Notes: generated from the letters alone by a model not told the origin. DNA of 64,000 nucleotides from Straminergon stramineum (GCA_963920665.1 OY987271.1:18913350-18977349), one strand, 5' to 3'; positions 11,719 to 23,999 are shown, numbered from the stretch's first letter. Numbers and translations: made by a program.

Positions 11719-12660
11719 AGGACCAAATGGCTTTTTTTGGCAACATAACAATTTGGGGCAACTCACTACAAATGGAATTCTTATTTTTTTTCTTTGAAAT
11801 TTTCACACACATGTGTCCAAAGAGTAACTTTTAGGCCCAATAAATTTCATAGCTTTTGAATACATGGTTAAAAAGTTAATGTAAAATATGTAGTTTTCAT
11901 TGCTCGATGGGCAACAAAAAAACTTCTTTAAAAATCTTTTTTTTAAAATAAAAATTTGAAATTGATTTTCTATATTTATATATACATGGAAAGCTTTGAA
12001 TCATTCCATTTTGATTTGTAAGATGAAAGTTATGAGGAGTTTTAATTGTGGGTAGTGTGGAGGTAATTATAGAATCTCCACTCTAAAATAAACTTTGAAG
12101 ACCTTTATTTAACTCAACTTTCAATATTTTTTGAAGAAAAGAAAAGATTTAGGTGTAGATTGTATATTACAACATTACAACCATTGGGATTGGAATTTTT
12201 CAATTCCATAAATAGATTGTTAAAAATTTAGTATTTTGCATCATTCCCCATATCATTCTCTACTTCTTCCTACTTAATAAATTTTTCCTATCTGTTGTAC
12301 AATCACAAATTATCTAAATTTTTTCAAGCTTGTAGCCAACTTTCCTTGAATAATGAATTCAAACAATTACAACCATTTTGGACATTTTTTCATAATGATC
12401 TGATCTTGTGAAGTGCAACTGCCTAGATTTTCACAAGACAAAAAAAGGGATTCTTGTCACTTCAAACGCTATTATCTTGCAATCTATAAGGTGGAAATTT
12501 ATGAAATTTTTTCCACATCTTCTCAAACTAGCATATTACAAGATCCTATGGTTACATGTGTTTAAAAATGATTTTTTATTCAAAATTTAGTACTTGTACT
12601 AGGAATAGCAGTTTTGGAGTATTTTTGATGAAAACATAGTCAAAATCATTTAGGGTTGAA
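11715..12660 (+). mobile_element. TTAA-flanked element family P2, copy B
   Basis: Follows copy A directly and shares its TTAA at 11715-11718, but lacks the first CCCCT of the end. It runs to TTTAGGGTTGAA at about 12650-12660. Same orientation as copy A, so the two form a head-to-tail pair. It provides the uninterrupted comparison that defines the solo LTR insertion. Confidence 0.75.
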
Positions 12661-12742
12661 CCCTTGAACCCTTGAATGACATAGTGGACAAGCTCTAACG
12701 CTTGTCAGTACAAATGATTATTTCTAATCAAGATTTGTTGTA

Positions 12743-13225
12743 TTAACCCTTGAACGATGTAGAGGACATTTATTGTCCAATGGAAGTAGAGAATCCTACT
12801 ATGTTAGACAAAAGTGCAAATATTCTTCTTCAAAATTTTGTGTAGAAAAGGAAAGTCTTGCACAATAGTTTAACCTCCAACGAGTACTCTTAGATTTCTT
12901 TTTCTTTTTCTTAAGTCAATGATTCACATGGTACCCCAGAGGATGACTTTCACGGTGACTAGCCTATCCTTTAAGTTTTGATAAGGCTTTTGGATTTAAC
13001 CCTTAAAGGATAGACTAGTGACTGTGAAAATCAACCCTTCTAGAACTGTGGGACATCATCCAGTTTTAAATATTAAAAAATACTCACTGGAGGTCAAAAT
13101 ACTATAGAAGATCTCCTCTTTCCGCACAAAATTCCAAGGATGAATAGTTGCAATTCTATCCTATATAGAGAGATTCTTTGTCATCCATTGGACACTAAAC
13201 GTCCATGTCGACATTTATGGGTTAA
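12743..13225. mobile_element. Inverted pair of P1 TTAA elements
   Basis: The plus-oriented unit 12743-12980 begins TTAACCCTTGAACGATG. The minus-oriented unit 12996-13225 has TTAA at both ends (12996-12999, 13222-13225) and, reverse-complemented, aligns with the first along its whole length (shared landmarks GTCCAATGGA, ATTTTGTG, TTTGACCTCCA). Together they form a roughly 480-bp foldback. Noncoding. Confidence 0.8.
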
Positions 13226-13717
13226 GGCCCTCCAGTTTTTAGTAGTGCAAGAAGATGAGTCGGCAAAGGTGGTTAATTTTATTAGTAGTAATGATATTTC
13301 TGCAGCTTAGTCATTAGATTTAGGTTCTGACTATGATCGTGTCATGGCCACAGCAGTGCAAAGTTCATGCATCTAATATGTGTTTGTTTTATCTCCTGAT
13401 TTTATAAAGAGGTTCAAGCAGTGTTATTCACAGCAGGAATGTGTGATATTCCTGCATGGTCAAGTTTGCTCCTGTTGTATCATTTGAACTCACTCCATTG
13501 GCACATTCAGAGACGGGATTTCTAACCAACCAGAGAAAGAGCAATTTGAGATATCACTGCTTCAAAGTGGAGGTCAGTCTTGGGACACCAGTTGATCGAG
13601 CTCGGTTCTAATCTGAAACTGCCGAATAAGAAAAGAAGATATGTCTCAGGTAGACTATGTTTCCCTCTTTCACTCCTTCTGCAAAGAATGTTCCTGTTTT
13701 CCACTTGAATTGCTAGA

Positions 13718-13869
13718 ATTATCCCTTGAACGTTGAAGTAGACATTTTGTGTCCGATGGATGACTTCACTGTTGACTGTAGAAAAATAGAATGCACCTAT
13801 TGGTCCAATAATAGGAGCAATTTTGTTGACTACCTTGGTCATGGGGGCTTTGTCCTTAAAAAGGGTTAA
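13718..13869 (+). mobile_element. Deleted P1 element
   Basis: Left end TTATCCCTTGAACG with the P1 motif GTGTCCGATGGATGAC; right end TCCTTAAAAAGGGTTAA. About 150 bp, an internal-deletion form of the roughly 210-240 bp unit. Next to it begins the Mutator-like element at 13886. Confidence 0.6.
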
Positions 13870-13885
13870 ATGACTCTTTTAAACC

Positions 13886-14135
13886 GAGGGGTGATGTTAT
13901 GTGAGCATAGGAGTGTGAGCCCATGAGCCTATAATACTACACACCTATGTTATAGGTGTATATACCATAGAAACCATCTATGATTATAGAGTATATATGT
14001 TACAAATACCCATATTATAGGTATTTATGATACATACACCTTCTATAGTGGGGGGGATCTATATTATAGGTACCTATAATGTAGGCTCAATGCTCACAAG
14101 CTCGCATTCTTAGGCTCACATACTAGCACCGTTGC
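13886..14135. mobile_element. Mutator-like MITE, family M2 (copy 1)
   Basis: Ends GAGGGGTGATGTTATGTGAG and, reverse-complemented, GCAACGGTGCTAGTATGTGA, between TTTTAAACC (13877-13885) and TTTTTAACC (14136-14144), an 8-of-9 match. A related copy at 58186-58409 has a perfect 10-bp duplication. The interior is TA-rich and palindromic. Direct repeats of 9-10 bp point to a Mutator-type element. Confidence 0.75.
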
Positions 14136-14318
14136 TTTTTAACCCATGTGATCATACTTGGCGTGACTCTACTTTAGCTCTTCTATTGCTTGACCTCAAA
14201 ATGTGCCCAAGCCCTAACTATTTCTCAAAATGGCTTGCTGTAAACTATTCTTTGCCATTGAAATCAAGTTCAATGTATGGCAATTGTAAAATTTGTGTCC
14301 CAAAGGTCATGAATATGT

Positions 14319-14535
14319 CACTATAAGAAACTTGAGTTTTAGGTGACAAGTCTAGAAATTTTTAAATGGATTTTAGGAGTGACATCCAATGCAACAACCC
14401 CTATTTTTATGTCAACATAAATATCCAACATAACATCAAGATGTTATGTTGGACGTTATTGTTGACATAAAACCAAGGGTGTTTCATTAGATGTCACCTA
14501 AAATCCGTCACCTAAAACATGGGGTTCTTCTAGTG
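14319..14535. mobile_element. CACTA-type MITE
   Basis: Starts CACTATAAGAAACTTGAG and ends, reverse-complemented, CACTAGAAGAACCCCATG. Subterminal GTTTTAGGTGAC-type repeats occur on both sides, with TGT duplications at 14316-14318 and 14536-14538. The 217-bp element is largely palindromic, centred on ATGTTATGTTGGA repeats near 14430. Second CACTA-type MITE in the window, and different in sequence from that at 3260. Confidence 0.85.
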
Positions 14536-14627
14536 TGTGGGACATCCTTCTATAATTTCTATAATCTTATTAGTCTACTTTCCATTCACGGGCAGCTTTC
14601 TTGCATTTAGAGAAATGGAGCAAGGCA

Positions 14628-14705
14628 CTATGCGACCCTAGCTTTGTGGCTAAGGCCTTGAGACACTGTAGTGAGGTGGTTATGAGTTCAAACCTAGGCA
14701 TTGAC
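14628..14705 (+). repeat. tRNA-like head, possible SINE
   Basis: TGTGGCTAAGGCC near 14643-14655 resembles a pol III A box and GAGTTCAAACC near 14685-14695 resembles a B box, in the right order and spacing for a tRNA-derived head. No full cloverleaf is possible, so it is not a tRNA gene. A SINE body may extend to about 14870, but I see no clear tail or target-site duplication. Confidence 0.35.
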
Positions 14706-14869
14706 AAGGTTCTTACCATCACCAATCATGGTGGGTTGTCAAATGACCTCATTGTCACATAGGAACCTAAGGACTTCTTGGGGAAGGAGCATGTTGGTAC
14801 TTTATAGGGTCTACTTGCTAACAAAGGCATTAATGATAGAATTCGCCACCTAGGCCCATGAAGCTTAGG

Positions 14870-16499
14870 TAGTTGATACATTCCCAACATATGATTCATT
14901 CGCGTTTGTCTTTCAAATTGGAATTAACTTTCTTAGAGAGAGCACTTCTCCCTTATTCTTGATAGGCCCAAAGAGGATTGCATCCAAACTAAAAGATAGA
15001 ACCCTTGAAGAGACTTGGTTCCAATTCTACATATTTGTCAATCATTTTTTACAATGGGGGCACATGAGAGTATTGCCACATTGGCATTGCAATCTAGCCC
15101 AACTTGGTAGAAGAGTAGGGCATTAAAGGAATTGATTTTGTTGTGGGCTCACCAACAACATCCAATGTGTTGGACTCACCAAGAAGAGTGTCTTCCACAA
15201 TAACTTTTGGAGCTTGCAAATTTTTCCATGGTTTTGAAATCTAACAAATCCTTGTCCAATCTTGATTCATTTTAGCTTATCCCATAGACAAGATCATAGC
15301 TCCTTGTTTGTTTTAGCTCCAAACTAGGTGTGCATAGAGTCTTCAATGATTTTTTGGGGGCCCCCATACCAAATTTCATGTGATTTTCTAGATTGTTATA
15401 ACATTTTTAACCTTGGACATTACAACCCATCCATGATCTTAAAAAGGATGCATAGATGCATGGCCTACAATTTAGGTTATGATCCTAGCCACTTATAACA
15501 CTCATATATGAAAATAAAGACATAAACTCATTACAATGAGCTTGCAAAATGCATGGGAGTCAAGTTCTTGTGAGGAAGGCAATTGATCCCTTCACAAGGG
15601 TTTAAGAATGTTACGATAGTAGCTTACAGATGGCCTTTGTTAAATCAAGATGGGCTATAAAATTTGTAACCCTCAAAAATAGCTTTTATGAGCCTTTCAT
15701 TGCTAATTTGGGGTGCCACTCAAATGTTGGTACCATATAGATGCTCTAGAGAATGAAAAGATTAGTACAATGCACAAATACAATTGTTGAAGTTGTTTGG
15801 GGATGATACCATATCAATACTATGAACCTTTTCTACACTTGAGTTTTAATTTATGCATTTTTAAAGAAAATATATGTATCATAGTAAGATCATAATTTCT
15901 CAAAACAAATAGCTACTATGTTATAAGAAGTTTTGCATCTTTGTCCCTTCCATCCCTTCCAACCTCTATTATTACAATCTTAAATCTATATTCTAGGTCT
16001 TGTCATACTATCATTGATTGAATCACACTCATCACATATTCAAACTATGTCAATGAAAAAGCAAGGTCCACAATTAGTAAAATAATCCCTATTGTTGTCC
16101 TAAAGTCCACTTTTCAAACAAACACTATTGTCCGAATAATTTTTCATTCATCCAAGGTAATGCTTGAAAATTTATATACATGTAAAACATGTAAAAATTC
16201 AGAAAAGTTTCAAAGGAACTTTCACAATAGTATTCCTCAAAAGACCCTAATGGAAGAAATTTGAAACTAAAATTGTTTCATGGAAATAATAATTCAAAGG
16301 GGATAAAAGATTCATTGCAAGTTTTTTTCCAAACAAAATTTTTATTACCCCTTTTGTAGAGATGCACCACTTGAGCTTAATTGAGGATATTTCTCCTCAC
16401 TATTCATCAATCGTTCTTGAATGGGAGACATTGGGTCCCTCTACAATATCATTTTATTTGGAATAATTTCAATGGCCCACAATCTGACTGTCACCAAGT
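14870..16499. other. Intergenic, no gene seen
   Basis: About 1.6 kb of moderately AT-rich DNA without long ORFs, splice-supported exons or clear repeat ends. Likely old repeat sequence, but I have no positive identification. Confidence 0.4.
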
Positions 16500-16874
16500 T
16501 TGATTTCAAGATTTTCTACAATGAAAGGAGCCACAATTCACAGGAAGCAAAAGATCCCCTACCATCAAATTCAAGAATGTTATAAGTACTATAAGATGAC
16601 CAATATGCACTTTCAACGGCTTCTGGGGTGGGTTCAAGGTCCAGCGGTGGTCAAGCTCAAATCACCATCAAGTGGAATCTTCTTCCGTAGCACTTCTAAG
16701 CACTTCTATCATGATTCGGTTTACATCTGCGCTCTGATCTTGTTGAAGAATCATAAAATTGTTCCAGCAATTAGCAGTCAGAGGGAAGTGAAGAAGCAGC
16801 AAGTAACACATGTGGAGCCATGTAATTACAAAAGCTTTGCATTGAAGGACATGAAAGGACTGAGACTGATTTGA
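16500..16874 (+). other. Unrecognised 124-codon ORF
   Basis: An open frame of 124 codons in a slightly GC-richer patch. It contains no motif I recognise, has no visible TATA box at a suitable distance, and its codon pattern is not like that of the two real genes nearby. It may be a remnant of an exon or a chance frame. Confidence 0.2.
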
Positions 16875-17135
16875 GTTTATACTCCACCGTCTCATTTGTT
16901 GTTAGCCAGCACAGAATCCCAATTCAACATTCACATTAGACCCTTACAACGCCCATCATTTTTCTCCTCTACCAGTTTCTTACCAAAAAACTTCTTCCAG
17001 GGCATTATAGTTCATCTCAAAAAAGAGCCACAAATGTAATTGTTTCTCCAATTCAGTAAATGATTGAACATTGCCAGTCATTCAAAGGAAGTCATCAAAA
17101 ACTGATGTTGCAGGACTGAGAACTCACTTAGATGT

Positions 17136-17367
17136 TTAACCCTAGAAGGGCCTGAAAGCCCTTTGTGGCCATATAGTATATTATGTATTTGGTGGTATTT
17201 GAATAGGAAAACATTGACCAAATGCTTTTTAGTACAAAGTAAATTAATGATCATCATAGTATGTAAATAAAAATGTATCATAACTCATCTATTAAACCAC
17301 AATTGAAGAGTTATAAAGCTAAATATGGGTCATTTAGAGGGACCCCAAGGACCTTTCAAGGATTAAC
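17136..17367. mobile_element. TTAA-flanked short element (family P4)
   Basis: Left end TTAACCCTAGAAGGGCC (17136) and right end GACCTTTCAAGGATTAA (17367), so TTAA at both sides with CCCTAGAAGG / TCCTTGAAAGG inverted ends. The interior differs from P1-P3. It abuts the P1 foldback that follows. Confidence 0.55.
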
Positions 17368-17389
17368 CCATAAACGTCAACATAAATGT

Positions 17390-18073
17390 TTAGCCCTTCA
17401 ACGCCGGGCTAATGACCGTGGAAATCAGCCATTTTGGAACAGTGTGACATCATCCACTTTAGAAAAACCAGAAATACTCATTGGGAGTCAAACTACTGTA
17501 AAAGAAATTCCCTTTCCACCCCTAATTCCATGGATGAATAGTTTCAATTTTGTCCTACAGAGGAGAATTCCTTGTCATTCATTGGACAATAATCGTCCGC
17601 CTTGTCATTCAAGGGTTAGTGTCCGATGGAAGACACAATAGCCGGGCTATCATCGGAAAAAAGCCCCCCAATCACATCAATACTGTTGCAATATTGTTGC
17701 AATGGTTGAATAGTCCAATATTGAAATTGGATAGTTGCAAATATGCAAATAGTATTGCAACAATACATTTTCAATTTTCCTACTGAAAATGTACTGAAAT
17801 GTGCTGTTTGTAGTATTGCGACAGTCCAATTTTAATACTAGACTATTCAACCATTGCAAGAGTACGGATGCAATGGGGGGTTAGTTTCCTGATGATCTTC
17901 ATACATAGGACAAAAGTGCTACTATTCATCCTCTTTGAAATTTTGTGTGGGAATGGGAGATCCTCTATAATAGTTTGACCGCCAATGAATATTTTTGTTT
18001 TTTTAAAGTAGATGATCACATGGTTTCAAAAGGGATGATTTCCAAGGTCACCAGTCCGTCCTTCAGGAGTTAA
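17390..18073. mobile_element. Head-to-head P1 pair with a nested hairpin element
   Basis: A complete minus-oriented P1 unit (17394-17615) is flanked by TTAG on both sides (17390-17393, 17616-17619). A plus-oriented P1 unit follows (17616-18073, ending TCAGGAGTTAA) and is itself interrupted at about 17667-17883. The interrupting hairpin has CCCCCC/GGGGGG ends and internal arms built on GCAATGGTTGAATAGTC. Shared P1 landmarks include GGACAAAAGTG and TTTGACCGCCAATGA. Noncoding. Confidence 0.7.
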
Positions 18074-18449
18074 AAGCCACATGAGATGAACAAAGTGCCC
18101 AACATATACAAACTAAATCAGACTCATCAACCAGCAGTCCGAGGCACTTCATCAAGTCTAAAGTACGGTTCAACGAGTAAATTGAATGTATTGCATCACA
18201 TCCAGTGGGAATAAGAAAGGGCAAGTACCTAAAACGCCACGGTACCATGAGCTGCCCTGCACCTATGAAGTGTCCTAAAATACAAAGGGAGAAAAGCTTG
18301 GCAGCAGCCGGCCGAGACAAAAATTTCATCACCCCCTCCCATCCCGTCCCGTCCCCCACTTTCCCAAGCTCCTCCAGATTTCACCTAAACTTAACTCTAC
18401 CTAAATCGTGCTCCCCATTTGTATTATAGCCCAGGGTCACACACTCTAC
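18074..18449 (-). other. 3' flank and probable 3' UTR of the NLP gene
   Basis: Sequence following the TGA of the minus-strand NLP gene. It is GC-richer than the repeats beyond 18073, consistent with a 3' UTR of up to about 370 bases. No unambiguous polyadenylation signal was identified. The short ORFs here on both strands have no recognised domain. Confidence 0.4.
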
Positions 18450-21400
18450 TCACGCCAATTGGCAGTTCAGTTCCTGCAGACTAATATTCGACGCATTCCC
18501 ACTCGAGTTTCGGGAGTTTCCTTGCCTCACCATGAGCTTCACCGTGTGTCTTCGCAACGTCTGCGCCACGTCCACACACTCCTTGATATCCGCGTCGCAC
18601 GTGATGAGCATCCACTCCTCTTCGTCGTCCAAGTACTTCAAATCAAACTCTTGGCCATCGACTTTAAGTCTCCGACTGACTTCGTTCCGCAACTCTAAGT
18701 ATCCGGAGCTCGCAGCAAGCTTGAAGCGTACTGTGTCCGAGCCGAACGTGACTTTCACAGTCACAGTCTCCGAGTCAGGTCCCGGCGCGGACGGCCAGTG
18801 TTTCCGGGGTTGGTCGCCACCAGAAGACGGCGAGCTCGAGTCGCCTTCGTGTTGGGAATGGGAGCTTCCAGAGCGGTGCGCGCCCGTGACTTCTCGTGGC
18901 GAATCCTCCAGCGCGTAACGTCCACCACACTCGTAATTCGCGGAGCCCGGGTTCCCGTACGAACTTAAATCAGAGTCCCGAAGCGCGGCGAGCGCGCTCG
19001 CGCCGCCGTGCACGCGACTCTCCACGCAAATCGCGTCGCCGTTGAAACCAGTCCCGCTACCGGAATCTGTGTTTCGGTCGAAGTCGGACATGCTGCCGTT
19101 CGGGGAAGAGCGGTCCCAGTCGGAGCCCCCGAGGCTGCGACTGGAGCTCCCATTAGGTAGGCTCGCGAGCTTCGTCACGAGCGCTCTCGCGACTTCTTTC
19201 GTGACGTCTTTCATCTCCTTGGATTCGTGCTCCGCGGAGACCGTGTCGTGCTGGTACGCGCCGCCGTCGTGGTTCGTGGAGCCGTGAGCTGCGCCGGAGC
19301 TTTCGTCTGAGTTTCGGTCCCGGTTCTGAGCTTCACTCCATTTGTTGTTGGAGTCGTTGTTCTGAAGGGGACTATCTTTGGAAGGTTTCAAGGGGAGGAT
19401 GGTTCTTGGGGAGGAGCTGTCTTCTTCGATGGGGGTGAGATTGGAGCTGTCGATGTTGCTGAGTTCGTGTTTGGGAAGGGGGTTGCTGGGCGTATGGGTG
19501 GTTGCTGCCGGAGTGGCCTCCTTTGCTGGTTGGGTCACGCCGGTGACGGCAGCAGCGGCCACGGCGGCAGAGGCAATGTCGCCACTGAGGGCGTTGATGC
19601 GTAAGGTGCCGTCGGCGCCTTGCACGGACTCGATCACGCCCTGGAGTTTCTTCAGGGAGCGACTCACTTTGTTGATCTTCCGGGAGGGCCATCTTGAGAT
19701 CCCATGTTGGCGACAAATTCGTTTCAAGGTTGTGGGGCACACTGTGGAGAGAGACGATCGAAGCACCACATCAGTCACAGGTTCACTTCGAGTATGAGCT
19801 CTCACAGCCATGTGCACTTTATTCCACCTATACACATTCAGGAACTACATTCCCTGTGCTTCTATGATAGAAATAGAAATCAAATGTTCAATAGACATGA
19901 CACCGGACTCATTAAAGAGCACCACTTGTGCACATGAATGCGTTATTATCCCATTCTACCTACAAAATCTTCAATATTACATACGTCCATTGTGCTTCTA
20001 GTGCTAGTTAAAGCTTTAAGGAGTAGTCGACTCTCCACCCCCTTCGAAAAACTTTGATGATAAAAGCCTGTGCACGAACCCCCTAATAAAACCTTACGAA
20101 AGCCAGTAGAACACCTGAAAAATAGTTGAGTCCACATACCCATGAGCCCTATTTTTCTACGTCGTTATCTCATTTCAGCGATGCAATCTTCAATTAAATC
20201 CGTAGTGCTTATTGCGAAAGAGGTAAACAAACAATCCATCCCCATCCAGAATTGAGCTTTGATGCTCCATATTTGTGCAGAAAACACATGACAAGTCTTT
20301 AGATTATTGAAGTGGAGAAATGATGACCAATTTTTCAATGTGTGCCCCTAAGATTGTTTGTGTCATGGTACCAAGGTGAGAAAACCCACCTCCAATGCTC
20401 TTAGCGGCGTCCTTCAAGCTCCCAGCAAAGTACTGCTGCAGAACATCAAGCCCAATCGTCTTCTCAGTGGTTCCGCGCCTCCGATCCAGCCGTCGGTTCT
20501 GATTCGCAGCGTTAGCCTGCGCCACACTGTTGAATGTTCTCACAGCTCCAGGCTCCTGAATAGCCTGTTTGTCAATAGCGATCACCCCCTCCCCAATGGA
20601 CTCTCCCACTTGGATATTCTCACTGACTAGTGACGTACTACGCTGCAACACCGACACCCCTCCTGCTGTTGTTCCTGTTCCTGCAGTTGCAATTGCAGGT
20701 ATCACTTCCTTATCCTGGACCCCTACACCAGCACTGTTCTCCCCATTTCCAAAGTCCTCCACTCCGTCACCAGGTTTAGAAAAAGGGCTTTCCACTTCAG
20801 TCCCTTCTTCCAGTGACGCCGCTTTCACCTCATCCGCAAACTCCTTGTCAGTCACCGTCCGCAAGCTCCTGCAAACCCGTTGCATGGTGATCGACAAGGA
20901 ATTTAACATCACTTGTTGATCATTGCTGCTGGTGCAGTTGACGGGTAAAAAGAACTCGAGCACGAAATCGTCGGTCCCCGTGTGGATGGAGCGCAGGCGA
21001 ATGGCCACAGAAGCAGTCAAGCCGAAGAGCTGCGCGTAATGGCCCAGCGGGTACTGAATCTTGCTGAAGTTCTTCACGTCGCTCTCAAACGCAGGTTGAT
21101 TGGAAGCGAAGGCTTTCCCAGGGACGCCCTGTTCTCGCTCTAGGAAATGCTCCAGGCAAGCCTGACGGAACCCCCACATTTTGTTGTCTTTTACGTAGTG
21201 AGGTCCGTCGCCCGTGCGAAGGCAGACGCGGCTGCTGCTGTGACTGCCCGCGCTATTGCTTGTGCCCCCGCCGCTGTCGATGCGGGATTTCTTGTTGCTG
21301 GCCGGTTTATCTACCGCGAGGTGGCTACCAGGGACCCATGTTTGCGCGAGAGGCAGGTTGTGCGTCTCGCAGACTGCAGTCAACACTTCGGAAATCTCAG

Positions 21401-23999
21401 CGAGCGCCGCTCTACGGCCCTGCGTACGAAACTGTTGACACACGGCGAGAGTAAGAGTTTAACTGCGTGTTTAGGACGTCAATCACAAGCATAAAACTTC
21501 CTAAACAAAATACACTAGTAATAAATAAACAAAAAATAAAAATATTCGTCCTGTGGAATGTAGAATGTGACATGGTTTTGTTTATCTTTTTAACCGAGTA
21601 GCAAAATAAATGAACCGGAATTAAGGTCTATTCACACGTGGTGAGAGGAATGGTGTTAGCAAGAGACTATAAATGCCTGCGTTGCCCAATTTTGTGTCAA
21701 GTACATAACTTCCATTGAAATGAATTTCCACTCATATCCCCATTTCCGCGAGATAATTAAGCTCCCTAATTTTGGACAAGGAAACTAGCTATGCCTAAAT
21801 GAATGGATTGAAAATGCTAAATCTAGCCGCACTAACAAACTGGCAGCAGTTCGCTAACTTGGAAGCTTAACTCATCATTAGTTAACTTCTAAAGAGCTGA
21901 TGGGAGCTTAACACCCGAGTTAGCTGAACTTAGTTGGTGAGGGCGGGGACTAAGCATAAAGCACCAAAGACTAGAAACTAGAAACAACCCCCCCGAACTC
22001 CAGGTTCCATCTCTTTGTACTTAGACATCCAATACTAAACAGAATCTTTTTAGCACTTGAGTCGCTAGAAAATTGATAAAATAGAAATTGGAATGCAAGT
22101 GTTCACCTCTAAAGCTGGAACCTCCATCCCATCCGTGCATGACAAGTCAACAGCCTGCACATTGAATTCTCAGCCTCGTCAGAACTTTCTATCGCCAAAT
22201 TGGAAGATTCCCTCACTCATCCAAATCAGTAGCGGAGATTACAATCGTCCCATTCGTTAAAATGGCCAAAGTTCAAGAAATTGGCACATCTGTAAACGCC
22301 CGTCTAGACACTCCAACACGCACTAGTCCAAAAGTTCAAAACTCTGTGCACATAAGTATCATGGTACAGGACCTTCAAATCTGCTCTAGGCCTAGTTTCT
22401 TGAGCCCTGTGCACTTAAATGCTATAATCTGGACCCTCAAATGTGCGCTAGTCCAAAGTTTTGTAAACTCTCCTCGCACAAGTATCATGGTCTGCACCCT
22501 TAAATCTGCACTAGTCCTATTTAATTAAAGCTCTGTGCACTCGAATGTGAGATTCTAGAACCTCTAATCTATGACAGTCCTGGTTTTGAGAGCTCTGTGC
22601 AGTTGAAAGTGAGACTCTGGACCCTCAAATCTACACTAGTCCTGGTTCTGAGAGCTCTGTGCACTCGAATGTCGCAATTCTTGCGCCACTGTAACGAATG
22701 TGAAAATTAAATGCTGTGAAAAGTACGATCGATAGCTTGCAAAATGTGATCAATGGGAGGGGAACCATGCGGCAGTGGCCAGGAAAGGGTCTGTACCTGC
22801 AGAGCTCGGCAGATGATGTCAATCTCCGGAGCATACTGGACCTTCTCGGCCTTCATGACCAACTCAATGACCGCCAAGCAATTCCGCGACGTCGATTCAA
22901 ACACGGGCACCGCCAGCGTGCCTCTCACGTCGCACGCCATGGCGTGCTTCACTCGCAGATACTCGTGATCGCTGTAAAACTGCACATTCGGTGTCCACTC
23001 GGGCACTTGCTGCAGGAATACGCGCCCAGGCAAGCCCGGAAACGCCCTCGCGCCTCCCGAGACCGCGAACACGAAATTCTCGCTGATCGTACGGTACGTC
23101 TTCATGCGATCCGTTTTGTGCTCCAGCACAAACGGCTGCTCCTTTGTCGACAATACCAGACGGTCGTCTTCAGTTCGAACAGGCATCCACACCTGCGCCA
23201 ACACGTCCACACACGACCTGCCAATCATATGCAACGCCTGCATCATGCGCTCCCTCAAACTCTGGCTCGCACCCATCACCACCAAACGCTTCCGCGAGTT
23301 TCCAGTTTTCGACACCATCCCGTACTCACCCTCCGCTGGGTTCACGTAATCCTCAAGCCCCACTGGATTGTTGTTATTCTCCAGGCCTCCTGCAAAATCC
23401 TCCTCCTGAATCCCAGGAGGCATCCCGTAATTGTGCGCGTAGGGACCTATCCGCTGCTGTTGCGCAGTGGAATCGCCATCCGGCGCCGCGGGCTGCTGCG
23501 AGAGGTAAATTTTCGACATCTCGGCGAAATTGGCCCCGCTGCCGGGACTCATGGCGAGCAGAAAGCCTTCTGAAGTTGAGGTCTGGTCCGCGAGGTCAAT
23601 GAGACGCGAAGGCGAGGCGTCTACATCTCCTGTGGCCACTATGGCGACAGGCGGGCTGGCGAAGAGATGGCCAGTAGACGCAGGCGGAGACATGGCGAGC
23701 GGGGAGAAAGTACCTGGAGAGAACGAAGTCCCGGGGGAGAAGGTCGCGAATGGGAGGCTGCCGAAGTCGGTGTTGCCCACGGCCACCCAAGGCTCCCCGC
23801 TTTGATCGCACAGAGGGTCCAGATCCATCAGATCCGAGAGGAGCGAGTCGTCGATGAGGAACTTGGAATCGGGGGTGCCGTTACCGAAAGGCTGGGTCCC
23901 GGGTGAGAGTTGCTGGGTGAAAGCAAGAAAGTCGCTCGCTCGCCATCGCGACAAGCTCGACACGGCGGGATACCTCTCATTCGGAGACGGTATCTCCAT
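18450..23999 (-). CDS. NLP: NIN-like protein (NLP), RWP-RK and PB1 transcription factor, 3 exons
   Basis: Nuclear regulator of the NLP family, which in plants senses nitrate and activates nitrate-response genes through NRE elements. Exons 23999-22797, 21431-20390 and 19741-18450 join in frame (phases 0 and 1; donors GTACAG and GTGGGT, acceptors CAACAG and CCACAG) to give 1178 residues. Order: acidic/Ser-Pro-rich N terminus; conserved NLP amino-terminal GAF-like region about 235-435 with GLPGRVF (322-328), PEWTPNVQ (333-340) and LPLAQTWVP (427-435), then a second conserved block with VPGKAF; RWP-RK domain about 720-775 with RWPSRK at 765-770; PB1 domain about 1073-1155 with the lysine strand VTVKVTF and acidic OPCA-type DDEEEW. 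The RWP-RK codons span intron 2, whose splice creates Val749. A 12-base-shorter exon 2 (acceptor ACGCAG, exon from 21419) is also in frame. The Ser/Gly-rich linkers make it longer than usual (about 850-1000). A single copy is seen here. Confidence 0.95.
22320..22680. repeat. 62-bp minisatellite in NLP intron 1
   Basis: Nearly six tandem units of 62-63 bases start at 22320, 22383, 22445, 22508, 22571 and 22633 (the last partial). Each contains GCACTAGTCC, an AGCTCTGTGCACT block and a GGACCCTCAAATCT end, with 10-30 percent divergence. It lies about 115 bases from the intron 5' splice site at 22796. No coding capacity. Confidence 0.88.

Noticed and set aside
11473..12590. ORFs in the P2 elements as transposase remnants
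   Set aside because: The frames are not shared among the five P2 copies and contain no transposase motif.
14640..14700. A functional tRNA gene
   Set aside because: The acceptor and anticodon stems do not pair; only A- and B-box-like motifs remain.
18532..18918. Plus-strand ORFs across the NLP exons (for example 18532-18918, 22716-23573, 23854-24783)
   Set aside because: They are antisense shadows of GC-rich coding sequence; the minus-strand frame carries the RWP-RK and PB1 domains and matching splice sites.
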